Assembly: GCF_036588685.1 (NCBI RefSeq)
Contig: NC_086378.1
Coordinates: 43,253,578-43,317,577 of the forward strand
Direction: 5' to 3'
DNA: 64,000 nt
Source of the DNA: Mytilus trossulus
Taxonomy: Eukaryota; Mollusca; Bivalvia; Mytilida; Mytilidae
Below, piece by piece: positions 46,501-58,343 of the stretch. The notes below the pieces were generated by a model. It did no database searches and was not told the DNA's origin. It saw nothing but the letters and a program-made list of their open reading frames with translations. The stretch's first letter is position 1; each line of letters begins with the position of its first letter. The translations under genes were made by a program, and so were the position numbers.

Positions 46501-48719
46501 ATATAAACTGACAACATCGTTGTTATAAAAAAAAATACAAAACAAAAGTTGACAATACAATAGAAAACTATAGAGTGAGCAACATGAAGCCTAACAAAAA
46601 CTAGTGGTGATCTCAATGCGCCGGAAGGATAAGCAGATCCTGCTCCACATGTGGCATCATATTTGAAACATACACTGTGTGGATAACAACAGACTTATAA
46701 TGTTAAGGGGACGCACGAGTAATAATAATAATAACCAAATGATCGTTGTTATATCTTTCAGCTGACCCTTTCAACACTGTTGATAATTCCATTTGATCTT
46801 GGTGCTTTAATTGGAATCTTTAGTTTTACTTCTTGGATATTCTATGGCGTGTCAGCAGCAACAGTTTTATTGTTGCGATATAGAAACAGACACAAAAAAT
46901 TGGACTCATATAAGGTAAAATACCAGAAAAGTTGCAGATATTTTTTACAATATAAGAAATCTAATCTAGATTGAACAACCGATACCGCACTTTTTATTAG
47001 TCATCATGACTTATAATCATACTTTAGATACATAAAGGTACGTGTTCTTTATTCCAGACGTTTTCGTATCTTTTGCAATATACTAAGCTTGATAAGGTAC
47101 ATAAGGAAAAGTATGGATGTTTTATCAAATGCACTAAACCTTTGTCCCTCTGAATGAATATTATCATATGGTTGTCTTTTTTCATAGTAGTGATCGATCA
47201 AGTTCGTAGTGGTATCTTTAAATGTACATCTTTACACTTTCTAATTGGAACAATTTATAGAAAACGACTGAATCCTAGTATGTGTACTGTCGAACATAAT
47301 GTTCTAGATACATATACAAAAATCTAGGAAAGTAAAATGAAGGGAGTACATATGCAATTATATAGCCTGTAGTGGTATATATTTTCTGATTCTGCTGCGA
47401 TAGACATATTTTCTTTCACACACATTATCTTCTTCTGTATAACGAACTATGTGTTATGTTATAGTTTATATCGCGTTAAAAGTATCATGGTCTAAGTGCC
47501 AATGAATTGAATAAAATTGACCCTTTTTATATATGGTCAAGTGTGTAAACCTTAACTCTCCTACAGTCACATTGGGATTAAATATACTTACAAACGAACT
47601 TACATTTACATCTTACGTGTTTAATGCATACACGAGCAACAGAGAAAAGAAGGAAACTGCAAGATCTATTTCTTATTGGATTAGAATGAACGAATAGAAT
47701 CAATATTGACAGAATGATTTTGTAACATAAGTAGAGATTCTTCTAGACTTAATTACTTTCCTATTAAAACATGTCCAAAAGAGAATAGAAGAAAAGAATG
47801 CAACATAAAAGAAACAGAGAAAGAGATAATTTGTATATTTACATATGACAGTCCAACTTATTAAATAACTTGTGTGTTTTTCAGGTTCCGTTGTTCATTC
47901 CAATAGTAGTGATACTGCTGTCGACATTTTTAGTATTAGTTCCACTGATTTATTTACCTAAACCAGAGTATAAATATGTTGTTTTATTTATGGCAGTTGG
48001 ACTTTGTATTTATTTTCTCTTTGTATATAGGAAAATCAAAGTGCCTTTCGTAGGTAAGTTTGATGGCTATACTTAGAGGGTTCAAGAAATTCACATTTAC
48101 ATTTGCATTGTTTACTTTATGAAAACTGTAAAACAATGACTTGAAAACCTGTTTGGCACTCAATTAAAACAGATGAAAGGTAAAATCAAATACGAAGTTG
48201 AAGAGCATTAAAAACCCAAAATTCTTAAATCTTTTTCCAAAAACTGTTAGACGATCTTTATTTCTGGGAAAAGAAAATCCTTGTGACTTCTAATAACACT
48301 CTATAACAGTAGATTTACAGGAGAAAAATATATCATAATATTTCATGTCTACACACATGTGCTAAAGTCTTACCTGGTGAAAAGTAAAATCACAATGATA
48401 ATGAACTTTGAGGATAATTCATTAAGAAAGTCCAATATAAAATGGCAAAATAAAAAGCTCAAACACATCAAATAAATGTGATGCAATCGAGGATAAACGT
48501 CCACCAGCGGTGGCATTTTACTAGTGGTAAAATCTCAATAAAGGTACCAAGCCTACAATTTAATATATCAGACGAGCTTTTAAGATACACAAGACTCATA
48601 AGAAACGATTGTTCGATGATTTTTGCTTATTTCATTTTCTTTTCGTTGCAGATTCAGCGACTCGACTGATGCAGAAACTTCTAGTGGTAGTGCCGCCTTC
48701 TCAAGAAAAAAGCTATTAG
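40350..48719 (+). CDS. SLC7 light-chain amino-acid transporter gene (12 exons, complete)
   Basis: Twelve exons join without frame breaks into a 520-aa protein: 40350-40551, 40716-40817, 41276-41548, 42276-42401, 43043-43142, 44138-44182, 44705-44828, 45279-45382, 45749-45845, 46762-46914, 47885-48053 and 48652-48719. It is an APC-fold transporter with about 12 membrane helices. Marks are the TM1 loop 'GSGIF' (residues 68-72), 'YAELGSTIP', the Cys in 'FYPDC' (about residue 177) that in this family bonds to an SLC3 heavy chain, '[11 protein letters not shown]' in TM6, '[14 protein letters not shown]' and 'CSCFGSANG'. The closest type appears to be the b0,+AT/LAT exchangers (SLC7A5-A11 group), in the plasma membrane. 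The exact paralogue and substrate are not settled. The start is the ATG after a probable 5' UTR acceptor at about 40299. Confidence 0.95.
40716..40817 (+). CDS. SLC7 exon 2: TM1-TM2
   Basis: Acceptor 'ttacag', donor G|GTAAGA, phase 1 both sides. It contains the substrate-binding TM1 break 'GSGIFVSP' and the start of TM2. Confidence 0.95.
41276..41548 (+). CDS. SLC7 exon 3: TM2-TM4 with heavy-chain cysteine
   Basis: Acceptor 'ttttag', donor T|GTAAGT, phase 1. Contains '[17 protein letters not shown]' and the extracellular '[10 protein letters not shown]' whose cysteine is the family's disulphide partner for the heavy chain. Confidence 0.95.
42276..42401 (+). CDS. SLC7 exon 4: TM4-TM5
   Basis: Acceptor 'ttttctag', donor G|GTGAGG, phase 1. 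'[15 protein letters not shown]' joins two hydrophobic segments. Confidence 0.95.
43043..43142 (+). CDS. SLC7 exon 5: TM6
   Basis: Acceptor 'taatacag', phase 1; donor TG|GTAAGC, phase 2. Carries '[12 protein letters not shown]', the TM6 substrate-site region. Confidence 0.95.
44138..44182 (+). CDS. SLC7 exon 6 (45 bp)
   Basis: A short exon with acceptor 'ttttaacag' and donor AA|GTGAGA (phase 2 both sides). It encodes '[15 protein letters not shown]', the conserved intracellular stretch after TM6. Confidence 0.95.
44705..44828 (+). CDS. SLC7 exon 7: TM7
   Basis: Acceptor 'catttcag'; donor G|GTTTGT, phase 0. '[17 protein letters not shown]' opens TM7. Confidence 0.93.
45279..45382 (+). CDS. 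SLC7 exon 8: TM8
   Basis: Acceptor 'gatttcag', phase 0; donor AG|GTACGT, phase 2. Contains '[16 protein letters not shown]', conserved in TM8 of light chains. Confidence 0.95.
45749..45845 (+). CDS. SLC7 exon 9
   Basis: Acceptor 'atttacag'; donor ACG|GTAAAT, phase 0. '[11 protein letters not shown]' is the conserved cytosolic loop after TM8. Confidence 0.95.
46762..46914 (+). CDS. SLC7 exon 10: TM9-TM10
   Basis: Acceptor 'tctttcag', donor AAG|GTAAAA, phase 0 both sides. Two hydrophobic segments, then a basic loop ('RYRNRHKK'). Confidence 0.95.
47885..48053 (+). CDS. SLC7 exon 11: TM11-TM12
   Basis: Acceptor 'gtttttcag', phase 0; donor G|GTAAGT, phase 1. Begins '[10 protein letters not shown]' and holds the last two membrane segments. 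Confidence 0.95.
48652..48719 (+). CDS. SLC7 exon 12: C-terminal tail and stop
   Basis: Acceptor 'tttcgttgcag', phase 1, then '[17 protein letters not shown]' and TAG. 'QKLL.VVPP' is typical of light-chain C termini, which supports this as the true end. Confidence 0.93.
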
Positions 48720-49612
48720 ATTAATTCAAACATTTGATGAAGAGAGATTATGTCTTCAAACTTTCAAATTGTCAACGAATATGCTCCATTTCCACGCGTT
48801 ACTTTAACCTAACTTCAATGAATTAGCCGTGCAAGATTGTGTGATGTGATAAATGTCAACCCCGAATGACTACTGTATAGCCAGCCACGGTCTTTGAAAA
48901 CTTCAATTTGTACATTATTTTCCAATAGTTAGAGCTGTGTGGGTGAAGTGTATATTATCAGTGAATAGTAAAGTAAGACCATTCTCCAGGAATCAGCATG
49001 ATGTCATTGATATGACCCCTAAGCGCATTGACTTCGGTTCCTTCTTTTTTCACAAAATATGTGATTTTAGTGTTTTATAATTTGTTTGTAATCTCGTTTC
49101 GTCTTTAGTAGTCGTTTGAATTCAAAAAGTTCAACAGACTTGCTACCTTGTATCAGTTGATTGGTTGTTTTTAACAGTTTTGAGAATATCACGGAGAAGA
49201 ACAGACTAGCAAGATTCAGAAAAAACTGTATAAACCGGCCGGCTATGGTACAATGAATAAGGCCCGATTTAGACAGTGGGTCGGATAATCAGGTTGCAGT
49301 TTTTCATACAGATATTATTTCCGCAACTACTAAAGTACGCTTTTGTTGTAAAAAGTGGTCACATATTTTAGCAAATACATATAAACAGCTGTGTAAATAG
49401 AGATGAGTAAAAGTGCAGGCAAGTTGTAAAATACTTCTTCCTCTTTTATAACTATTTATGTACTCTAGATCTTAATTTATGACTATGATAAAATGTAAAA
49501 GTAATTATAAAGTCATGTCATTGACTCAGACAAACGTGTTGATATTCTTCTAGTTTCGCATTGACTATTATGATCCTATTGAAATTAATAAAACGTTTTG
49601 CAAGAATAAAGT
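48720..49612 (+). other. Probable 3' UTR of the SLC7 gene
   Basis: No coding frame follows the stop. AATAAA motifs at 49587-49592 and 49605-49610 are candidate poly(A) signals, giving a 3' UTR of about 0.9 kb. This is inference only; no cleavage site can be proven. Confidence 0.45.
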
Positions 49613-51915
49613 AAATCCTTTTTTAAAAACAACGCAACTCTTGATCCAAATATTCTTATTTAGTAAAAACGGAAATAGTGCTGATTTAAACAGTAAGAAG
49701 GTGTAGTTTGACTTACTTTATTTTAAAAATTCTAACTCAATTCATTGGAGTATAGATCTCAATCGTCAAAATTTCATCCCAATTAAGAATCTTGGTTAGA
49801 AAAACCAGACAGAAATTGACATAACGCTTACCTCAAAATAATCGCTTAATACTACTGTTTAATAAGACGTTTGACTACCTTACTTTGTTTGAAAAATACA
49901 CGAATTCCAACACAACATATATGGTAGATTTATCATTTTTCAACAGAATTGAAACATTCACTACAATATAATTATGCATTCCCACTTCTGTATTAATCTA
50001 TTCATAATGATGGATTTCAACGATGAAATGGTAAATACAGCAGGAATTGTTGAGAATGTTGGAAACAAACAAATTTCGCTGCGAATAGCGCTTCAATAAA
50101 AATAAATATTTTATGCCAATTAGAAGTAAACATACAAAGACAGCAAGTAAGAACTGTATATGAGTTCCATAGCATGTTATGCTACAGTCACAAAATATGG
50201 CTATATTGCACCTTAAAGTTAAGGACGATTTTTTTTTTAAAGGACAAAAGACAAGCCTATCAGATGATAACTTGATTACAGAAAGAGGCTTTTCTTAATT
50301 ATCAAAAAATAAATATTTCCCAAACTGCTACTATGTCTGTGTTGGTAAATTTATTTGATCCTCTAACCAAATTAAGAAGGACTTTTCATCTCAATATACA
50401 AACATACATAAGCATATGTCAAGCTCTAGATCACTAGTAGACTAAACTAGTTTTGAGCAAATTAAAAAAAACCAACATCAATTCTACTATCAACAATATG
50501 GTTTAATCGACAGTTATGCGTGTAGACATTCCTTACGAAGGTAAACCTAGAACAGCATTTTGGACGCATCATATTTACAAAGTTTTATTCTACTGATTTT
50601 TTTACCACTTATAAGTATTATTAGAGACTACCGAGAAATTCTTTCTTAACACGGGAAATGTACATTATAGTTTGGATTGTTTAAAGAAAAACGTACAATA
50701 AGAAATATAATAACAAAAATCCCTAATCAAATGGCAAAACCCAAAGTTCAAACAATCAAACGAATGGATAACAACTGTCATATTCCTGACTTGGTACAGT
50801 CATTTTCTTATGTAGGAAATAGTAGATGAAACCTGGTTGTATAGCTAGCTAAACCTCTCACTAGTATGACAGTCGCATATTATTTCATTATATTGACAAC
50901 GATGTGTGAACAAAACAAACAGCCATTATAGGTTAACATGTTAAAAATAGGGATACAGCGGTGAACATGCTTTGTGTTATAATCTTAATCACTATAAAAA
51001 CAAACAAATATATCAACAACAAAAAACACATTTAAACAAATGCACTAAAAAATCTTTATAATCACCAAATACTCATTTCGATAATGAGTGTCTCTATGAT
51101 GATGCTCGGGATCCATTTGTTTGAACAAACAAATCTGGAACAGCTTATATATCATAAGGAACAAAAAGTATAGCGGAGCCTGGCAAGGTACACTATGGCG
51201 ATAAATTCCTTGGTGTTAAATACATTTAAAAGTGTTGAATGCTAGTATAAGAAAAGCTTTGCGAACAAACTGAAATACTTTTAGGCCAACAAAATGGTTC
51301 AAGAACTTATGTTTAAGTTGTTTATATTTGCCTATTGACAATCAAGTAGACATACAGTTAAATTATACGAAGAGATTAATAATATATGGTTATAAACCTG
51401 GGTGTTCTGTATTTGTGACTTATATCGAAATCTTGAACGATGAGTGTCATATGTGTGCACTGGGGTCGTTGACATTTCTTTGTAATCATTTTTATATAGT
51501 GATATAGCCGCCTTTTAAGTATTTTATTTGAAAGTTATATGATTTGACTGAAAAGATGGTCAATCTAGAAAAAAAATCCCATTAAGTATAAACTCCTCAT
51601 TGTCTTCTTTGTTGTATTACTACTTTTGATGTGTATGAAGAATATCAGAATATGACAGTAGATTCACATAAATACAGCACGGATGCCTTTTCTTTTATTT
51701 AGATAAATGAAGATAATATGAGAGGACGATTTCACATATTTCTGTTTCTACGTAAATTAAAATTCTAACATCTTGATAAAATGCCGGGTAGCTATTAAAA
51801 TGTATTAGGTATTTTATCGTCCTTTTTAATAACTGTCATACCTTTACCTCCTGGAACTGCAAACGATCTGAAACTGATCAATTTACGGTTCATTATTTGA
51901 CTTGACAAACCCATC
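49613..51915. other. Intergenic stretch between the transporter and the receptor gene
   Basis: AT-rich sequence with a dispersed repeat at 50700-51040. The right end should hold the promoter of the receptor gene, but I cannot assign a TATA box or start site. Confidence 0.5.
50700..51040 (+). repeat. Dispersed repeat, second well-preserved copy
   Basis: Aligns along its length with 15880-16210: 'ccctaatcaaatggcaaaac', 'ggataacaactgtcatattc', 'tgttataatcttaatcacta'. Same orientation, moderately diverged. Confidence 0.85.
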
Positions 51916-52030
51916 ATGTATCATTTTGCTGGTATTATCTTAGTAGGATTTATTTCATTTTCTTTTCTTGGTCTTCAAGTTCGGTCCTTTGTTGAAACCA
52001 TCTACTATGAAGAAGATTCTATATCGACAG
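51916..52030 (+). CDS. Receptor exon 1: signal peptide
   Basis: ATG at 51916 opens a hydrophobic stretch ('FAGIILVGFISFSFLGL') and a short acidic linker; donor G|GTAAGA is phase 1 and fits the next exon. Confidence 0.9.
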
Positions 52031-55000
52031 GTAAGATTCGTTTGTTTTCGTACTCATTCAATTAATCTTCATAGTTTTGTATTGTCATTATTTTGCGAAT
52101 GATACAAATATGAATAGCTTCTTCACAGCAAGTACAGTGTAAAATGAAAATAATAAATAATAAAATCAATATGATAGCAAAGCTTTAAAATCACGTATAC
52201 CTATGCGTGTCTGACTGTATAATAACCCGTAATAAAATCTTGTGAAACGTTGATGGCATTTTATTTCTACATCTTTTATATTACATTTACAAATTCCGAT
52301 TTTGAACTTGTCAAGTTCGTGTTGTTTATTTTTTAGTTTTCTATGTTGTGTCATATGTACTATTGTTTGTCTGTTTGTCTTTTTCATTTTTAGCAATGGC
52401 GTTGTCAGTTTATTTTAGATTTATGAGTTTGACTGTCCCTTTAGTATCTTTCGTCCCTCTCTTAATCATGTTTATATTTTCTAATGTTAAAAATATTAAA
52501 AAGCATTGATTTTATCTATTTACTGAATACTCAAAATTTCCTTCTTTTCTCACCTTGTGAACACCAATTCACGGCCGCTTTGTGTGAAGATTTTTTTTCT
52601 CAACTTTTTAAAGGGTTAATTGTTGATTTTGTAGTTTAAATAGTCGTTTTGTGGTCAACTATTTTGACATTATAATTTGACGTAAAATTTGCATCCTTTA
52701 TTTAATATAAATAATTTAAAGACATTGTTAAATATGTAAGTCGTACATCATAGTCATAATATAGAAAATCATAAACTGCAAATTGACCCATACAATTTGT
52801 GTCATGGTATTCACATTTATTTTGTGTATTCAACAGATAACTGTACAAACTGTTGGTATGGATGTGACCAAATGACCGGTAATTGTTCAGGACAATGTAG
52901 CCATGGTCATTACAGTAACAAGTGTGAAAAGGAATGTCCGTCCTGCTATGATTGCAATAAGACTACTGGAGACTGTACTGCATGCCGGAATAGACACTTT
53001 GGATCGAAGTGTGAATATAAATGTCCAGAACATTGTATGGTTGGATGTTACATTTCTGGAAAATGCTATGTTTGTAATGAAGGTTATTGGGGGACATTCT
53101 GTAATCTTACATGTCCTTCGCCCCATTGCAGAAATGGATGCGAGAGATATACTGGAAATTGTTCAGCCTGGGGTTGTTACGGTGGATTCTGGGGAAATGA
53201 ATGCAATAGAACTTGTCCTCAAAACTGCGGATACCCTGATGGTAACGGATTTTGTCATCAACCACACGGTACGTGTCAGACATGTGAATCGGGATACAGT
53301 GGAAGTAGATGCACTGAACGATGCAATTATGAAAAATGCAGTTTATGTCAATTTGATGTGACCACCTGTTACAACTGTGTTGATGGATGGCATGGGGACC
53401 ATTGTGATAAGAAATGCCCTTCTCATTGTAGCACGAAAAGTTGCTTGCAGCATACTGGAAAATGTCGCAAATGTCAAAATGGATTTTACGGTCCATACTG
53501 TGATGGCATGTGTCGCACCACATGTGACACATGTTCTGATGCCTTTACATGTGACACATGTAAACCTGGTTTTCATGGTGAAAATTGTCAAGAATCGTGT
53601 GAAAACAATTGTAAAACCTGTCGGCGTGACGGAAAATGCAAAACGTGTAAGAATGGGTACTTTGGTGACGGGTGTAGTTGTCGTATTTCGGAATGTACCA
53701 ATGTTACAAATGATTTATGTAGTGATTGTAAAGAAAGTATTGGTTGGTATCCACTTAAAAACGGTTGCTGCCCTTGCAGCGAACACTGCATACGAAATAA
53801 CAATGGGCCACTTTGCAATCAGACGGGTTGTATAAATGGATGTACAGAAAAATACTATGGTGATCACTGTATAGAAACTTGTAGCGATAATTGCGCCGAA
53901 GGTAATTTTTCAGCTTGTAATAATGAAACCGGGTCATGCAAAAAGGGTTGTAAGCATGGCTGGCATCTTCCAATGTGTGACTTCAATTGTTCCTTACACT
54001 ACCCTCACTGCAACAAGTGCTATGAATATACGGACAGAAATAATGAGAATCCACGAGCAACTTGCCATTTATGTAAATCTGGACATTATAGCGAATTTCT
54101 TACAAGTTTCTGTAAACCTTGTGAAAACTGTATTGACGACGAATGTGATGGTGCAATAGGTTTCTGTACTAAAGGTTGTCGTCAGGGTTGGTATGCCAAA
54201 AGAGCTAGGTATCTTTGCGAAAATTATTGCAGTGAAAATTGTGCTGATAGAATGTGTGACGGCATAGGTGGTGCTTGTAGAAATGGGTGTGTCCTAGGGT
54301 TTTATGGGAAGCACTGCGAAACGGAATGTCCTAAAGAATGTCTTAGTGCTACATGTAAAAATTCGACTGGAGACTGCACGATTGGTTGTAATTTAGGATT
54401 TTATGGATGCACATGTAATTCTACATGTCAATCAAGATGCGGTCACCAAGGATGTAATCAAGAAAATGGTCACTGCAAAGGTATGAATAGTTCATTCATT
54501 TTATGTTTATCCCTATGTGTACTAAGCTCCACTTTTATCTCAAACGACTTTGTTTGTGTACAGTGTAATATAACAAAACAAATCGAACTCCAAGAAAAAT
54601 TCATAACAGAAGGTTCTTTATCAAAATGCAAAATCAAAGCTCAAACACATTAAAACGAACATGAAACAACTGTTATATTCCTGACTTGGTTAAATGTCCT
54701 CAACCACAACATATATTTATTTATCAGGTCAAGAGCAATAACTCCAATGATTCAATTTTCCTTTAAACTTTTTCATACAAATCTGGCAACAAGCATAAGC
54801 AGGTAAATGAGAGACATATTTCAAATAAACATAACTAGTACTTCTGTCAAAAAGGTTGATCGGCGCTGATAATCAATCCAAGATTTGTAACGACAAAGCT
54901 GTGACATAAATTTCATAAAAAGTTGAAAATTTAGGAGCCCTTGAAAGCTCTTAAAGAGCTATTTTTTCTTTGCCATTTCACATTTCAAGCCACATTACTC

Positions 55001-57518
55001 ACGTAAAACGAGTTGATCGGCGCTGAATATTGAAATTATCCAAAACTGCCCAAAAAAAAAATTTGGATGTAAATTCATGAATATCGGATATGCAAAATTG
55101 ATATCGCTAACTATGTGTTTTTTTCATAATTTTTTACATTTCTACATTTTTTTAGACTTCTTTGTAAATATTATCTACAGCGAATCAAATTGTATATATT
55201 ATATCTATAATAATCTATGCTTTATTTCAGTTTACACAATTTTCTAGAAATATCATTTACACTGAGATTAATATGTTTTCTATTACATTTAACACTAGTA
55301 TAGTATAGTATTGAACACGCAATATACTTATACTTTTAGAATAAACAGTAAATAACAGGAGACTATGAAATCCTCCATCACATGTAACTGACATATACTA
55401 CTATAATTACATGAATTATGCCCTAGCTCGTCCGGGATAGATTGAAATTATAAATTATATAAACCTGTTCTGGTCCACAAGAGACAACGTAAGATCGGGG
55501 TCATTTTTATGTTTCTTTCATTTTACTACAATATGTGTATTCTCTTTGCAGACTGTATTAGTGGCTTCTATGGTAACCAATGTCGACAGAAATGTAACAG
55601 TACATGTGAATCCGGTTTATGCGACTTCAATACTGGGTTCTGCTTGCATGGTTGTACGTATGGTTGGGAAGGGGTATTTTGTGAAGGTGATTACATCAAA
55701 ATTGAGTGCGTTAGCAAATGATTAGATAGAGAAGCATTTTTTTAAATGCGTGTTTGTACATTTTTGGCACTGCTGAACAGTTTCAACTGAAGATGACATG
55801 ATATGTTCAATATTCAATCAACATACCCAACACCAATTCGATACGATAAATACATATAAAGAAGATGTGGTATGATTGCTAATGAGACAACTCTCCACAA
55901 GAGACCAAAATGACACAGAAATTAACAAATATAGGTCACCGTACGTCCTTCAACAATGAGCAAAGCCCATATCGCATAGTCAGCTATAAAAGGCCCCGAA
56001 ATGAAAATATAAAACAATTCAAACGAGAAAACTAACGGCCTAAATTATGTACAAAAAAAGAACGAAAAACAAATATGTAACATATAAACAAACAACAACC
56101 ACTAAATAACAGGGTCCTGACTTGGGACAGGCACATACAGAATGTGGCGGGGTTAAACATGTTAGCAGGATCCCGCCATTGGAAGTGATACAGTATTTCC
56201 ATGATAAAACATACATTTGATAATGCATTTTAGTTAATAATTGATAATTTACTAGTTGTTCAGGGTAAATCGGTTTTCATGCATATAAGTTTTCTTACTT
56301 ACACTACATAACTTTCCGGGGGACAGCAAAGTGGTACGTAGTTTATTTTGAATATGACAAGACTATCTAATATATCGGTAGAAACATGCTTCAAAATGAT
56401 TACTATAAGTATGATTCGATTTTTTTCAGTAAGCATACCGACAACGAATGTTGCCAGTTCATTGTCAGTAGGTATAATGGTGCTTATCGTTATACTTTCT
56501 ATCCTGGTTATAATCTTACTGGCCACGCTGGTTCGTGTTTGGTGTATTCGAAAAAGGTATGCAAATTTTTGAAAGACTTGACTTGCATTTAGCATTTTTT
56601 TCTGTCACAAATAACTTTGTGAACAATACATTAAGCACATCATAAAAACCAGGCTTAAGATCTTGTGTATATGAAAGACGCGCATGTTGTCTACAAAATA
56701 CTCATCAATGACGCTCGGATAAAAATGTTAAAAAGACCAAATGAAGTGCGAAGTTGAAGAACACTGAGGATCCACAATTATGAGAAGTTTTACCATGTTA
56801 AGTAATCAATTCCTGGTGTAGAAAACATTTCAAAACATTTGACCATATTGATGATGATTACTATCAACAAAGAAATGCAGACTTTATCGGTTTTTTTCTA
56901 GATTTTTTTCCGTGTCTTTTGCTGTTCATCTAAATTTCTTCACGAAATGAGAAATTGAGTATTTACAAATGATAGTCTTCACTTTCCTATCTTGTGTTTG
57001 TATACTGCTGTTTGTGTTTTGATCCTTTTTTTTTTGTCTTGGAGTTGTCAGTTTGTTTTCGACTGAATATCCCTTTGCTATATTTAACTCTCTTAATAAA
57101 CTGTTACATTTAAGCACTTGTAAATGCATATGGTTCTCTCAGAGAGCTGCGACGTCAATCAATTGAGACATCAAGCTAACTCTGCCTACTCTGTATGCAG
57201 TGCATTTGACCACCCACGAACAAGGCATAATTGATTCCTCATTGGTTTCATCTTGAGCTATAAGATGATATAATACTGGCTTGGAATATATGTTTCTGTG
57301 CAGGTCATCTTTCTTTCAACAAAACAAAAAGGATGGCAATGTTAGTTGTCTTACAGCAACACATTTTTAGTTACCGGTGCGGTTAAATAGAAACAGACAA
57401 ATAATTTGAAATAAACAGCTGGTAATTGAAAAAAATTGAAAGTACGAAATAATGACTATCATATTAAGTTGGCCTTTTTTCTTATTACAGGAGTGACAGT
57501 GCAAATGTCGTCACATGA
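51916..57518 (+). CDS. Multi-EGF scavenger-type receptor gene (5 exons, complete)
   Basis: Exons 51916-52030, 52837-54480, 55552-55686, 56430-56556 and 57491-57518 join in frame to a 682-aa type I membrane protein. It has a signal peptide (about 1-24), an ectodomain of a dozen or more EGF/laminin-like modules (recurring 'C..GxYGxxC' and 'TGxC' words), a single membrane helix ('IMVLIVILSILVIILLATLV'), a basic stop-transfer 'RVWCIRKR' and a tail of fewer than 20 residues. The layout is that of SCARF/MEGF10/Draper-like receptors that bind ligands or dying cells, but there is no NPxY or ITAM in the tail, so it cannot signal like Draper by itself. Many N-x-S/T sites predict glycosylation. Naming the paralogue is not possible by eye. 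Confidence 0.92.
52320..52470 (+). repeat. Dispersed repeat fragment in receptor intron 1
   Basis: 'agttttctatgttgtgtcatatgtactattgtttgtctg' through 'gcgttgtcagtttattttagatttatgagtttg' matches the family at 39990-40100, 57010-57085 and 59640-59750. Confidence 0.75.
52837..54480 (+). CDS. Receptor exon 2: 1,644-bp EGF/laminin-like array
   Basis: Acceptor 'gtattcaacag' and donor G|GTATGA, phase 1 both sides. Its 548 codons carry cysteine-dense modules of about 35-45 residues of the form C-x3-C-x(4-6)-G-x-C-x2-C-x2-G-[FY]-x-G-x2-C. One part is odd: a longer, differently spaced segment ('CKESIGWYPLKNGCCPC', about nt 53720-53830). The frame stays open 57 more codons past the donor, but cysteines stop at the splice site. 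Confidence 0.95.
55552..55686 (+). CDS. Receptor exon 3: last EGF-like modules
   Basis: Acceptor 'tctctttgcag', donor G|GTGATT, phase 1 both sides. 'GFYGNQCRQKC' and 'YGWEGVFCEG' continue the array. Confidence 0.93.
55855..56240 (-). repeat. Dispersed repeat in receptor intron 3, reverse copy
   Basis: Reverse complement of the 39500-39820 family: 'agatgtggtatgattgctaatgagacaactctccacaagagacc', 'ggtcaccgtacgtccttcaacaatgagcaaagccc', 'gtggcggggttaaacatgttagc'. The 62-codon ORF within is a repeat artefact. Confidence 0.88.
56430..56556 (+). CDS. Receptor exon 4: stalk and membrane helix
   Basis: Acceptor 'gatttttttcag', phase 1; donor AG|GTATGC, phase 2. A Ser/Thr stalk, about 22 hydrophobic residues, then the basic 'CIRKR'. 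Confidence 0.92.
57491..57518 (+). CDS. Receptor exon 5: last 9 residues and stop
   Basis: Acceptor 'cttattacag' and phase 2 fit the preceding exon. It reads 'SDSANVVT' and TGA, a minimal tail. An alternative longer tail by other splicing cannot be excluded. Confidence 0.78.
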
Positions 57519-58100
57519 ACAAATGTTGACGTTTGAAAGGAGAACCAAAAGCTAGCCAACTGTGTCAATACAAGTGAATATCTTAATATCAGATTAAAAA
57601 AAATGTCCATTTGAGATGTATGACATATATGTTCGTGTTTAGGTTTCTAATTTGTTGAACCATATCGACATACAGAGAAACTATTATAATCGATTTTTTA
57701 TCAATTCTTTATTGTACTCATACCATAATTTATTTACTGTTTTATATGTATTAAATGTACTAGTAAATCATACAGTACGTTATTTTGTTAGTTTGTAAAT
57801 TGAAGTACACTTCAACATTTTACACGTAAGTCATGTAAGTAGATTAAGTGCATAGTTTAAAAATATGTATCTATTTTTTAAATCGCCTTTTATTAATCGA
57901 AAGTCGTGCTTTCTCATATGTAACAATTCCACGAACTGAATAGGGAAGTTGATGAAGCCTTGTTAAATTAGGTTATCCAAAATAATGTTATACTGAAATG
58001 ATATTTAAACAAGTTTACAGGCATTTTATTACGTTGTATTCTTACATCGAAGACATTTCAGAACCAATGTAAGTTCGTTAATCGTTGAAATCCAATACCC
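57519..58100 (+). other. Probable 3' UTR and downstream region of the receptor gene
   Basis: No coding frame. 'attaaa' occurs near 57750 but no clear AATAAA; the transcript end is not determined. Confidence 0.4.
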
Positions 58101-58103
58101 CCA

Positions 58104-58343
58104 GTGGAGTTTGATTATTTGATTGTTTTCCTACTGATCTTTTTTCGACTAGACGAGTGTTACGTGATGTCATCGGCGTCGGTTTGCAATGCGATCAGTT
58201 TAAATTGGACTACTGTGAGTAATAATTATTGTCTGAGTGATGGGAGTAAATATGCAGCTTTTTTATCACGTGAGCGTGTTCAATGTCAGTTGTCCGGTGT
58301 AATATACCATATTGATGACAAAACATTAAACATAAGACCATAA
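58104..58343 (+). CDS. Possible small secreted Cys-containing peptide (hypothetical)
   Basis: 79 codons from ATG with a hydrophobic start ('LIVFLLIFF'), then four cysteines ('DECYVM', 'VCNAI', 'NYCLSDG', 'QCQLSG') and a stop. A TTTTTTCGACTAG acceptor-like site inside the start means that it could instead be an internal exon. The stop falls at the edge of a dispersed repeat (58340-58500), so the C terminus may be borrowed from it. No family recognised. Confidence 0.28.
   Translation: MEFDYLIVFLLIFFRLDECYVMSSASVCNAISLNWTTVSNNYCLSDGSKYAAFLSRERVQCQLSGVIYHIDDKTLNIRP

Noticed and set aside
52887-54159. Alternative-frame ORFs over the EGF exon, on both strands
   Set aside because: Their cysteine- or methionine-rich text is the off-frame reading of the EGF array; splice sites and domain pattern fix the real frame.
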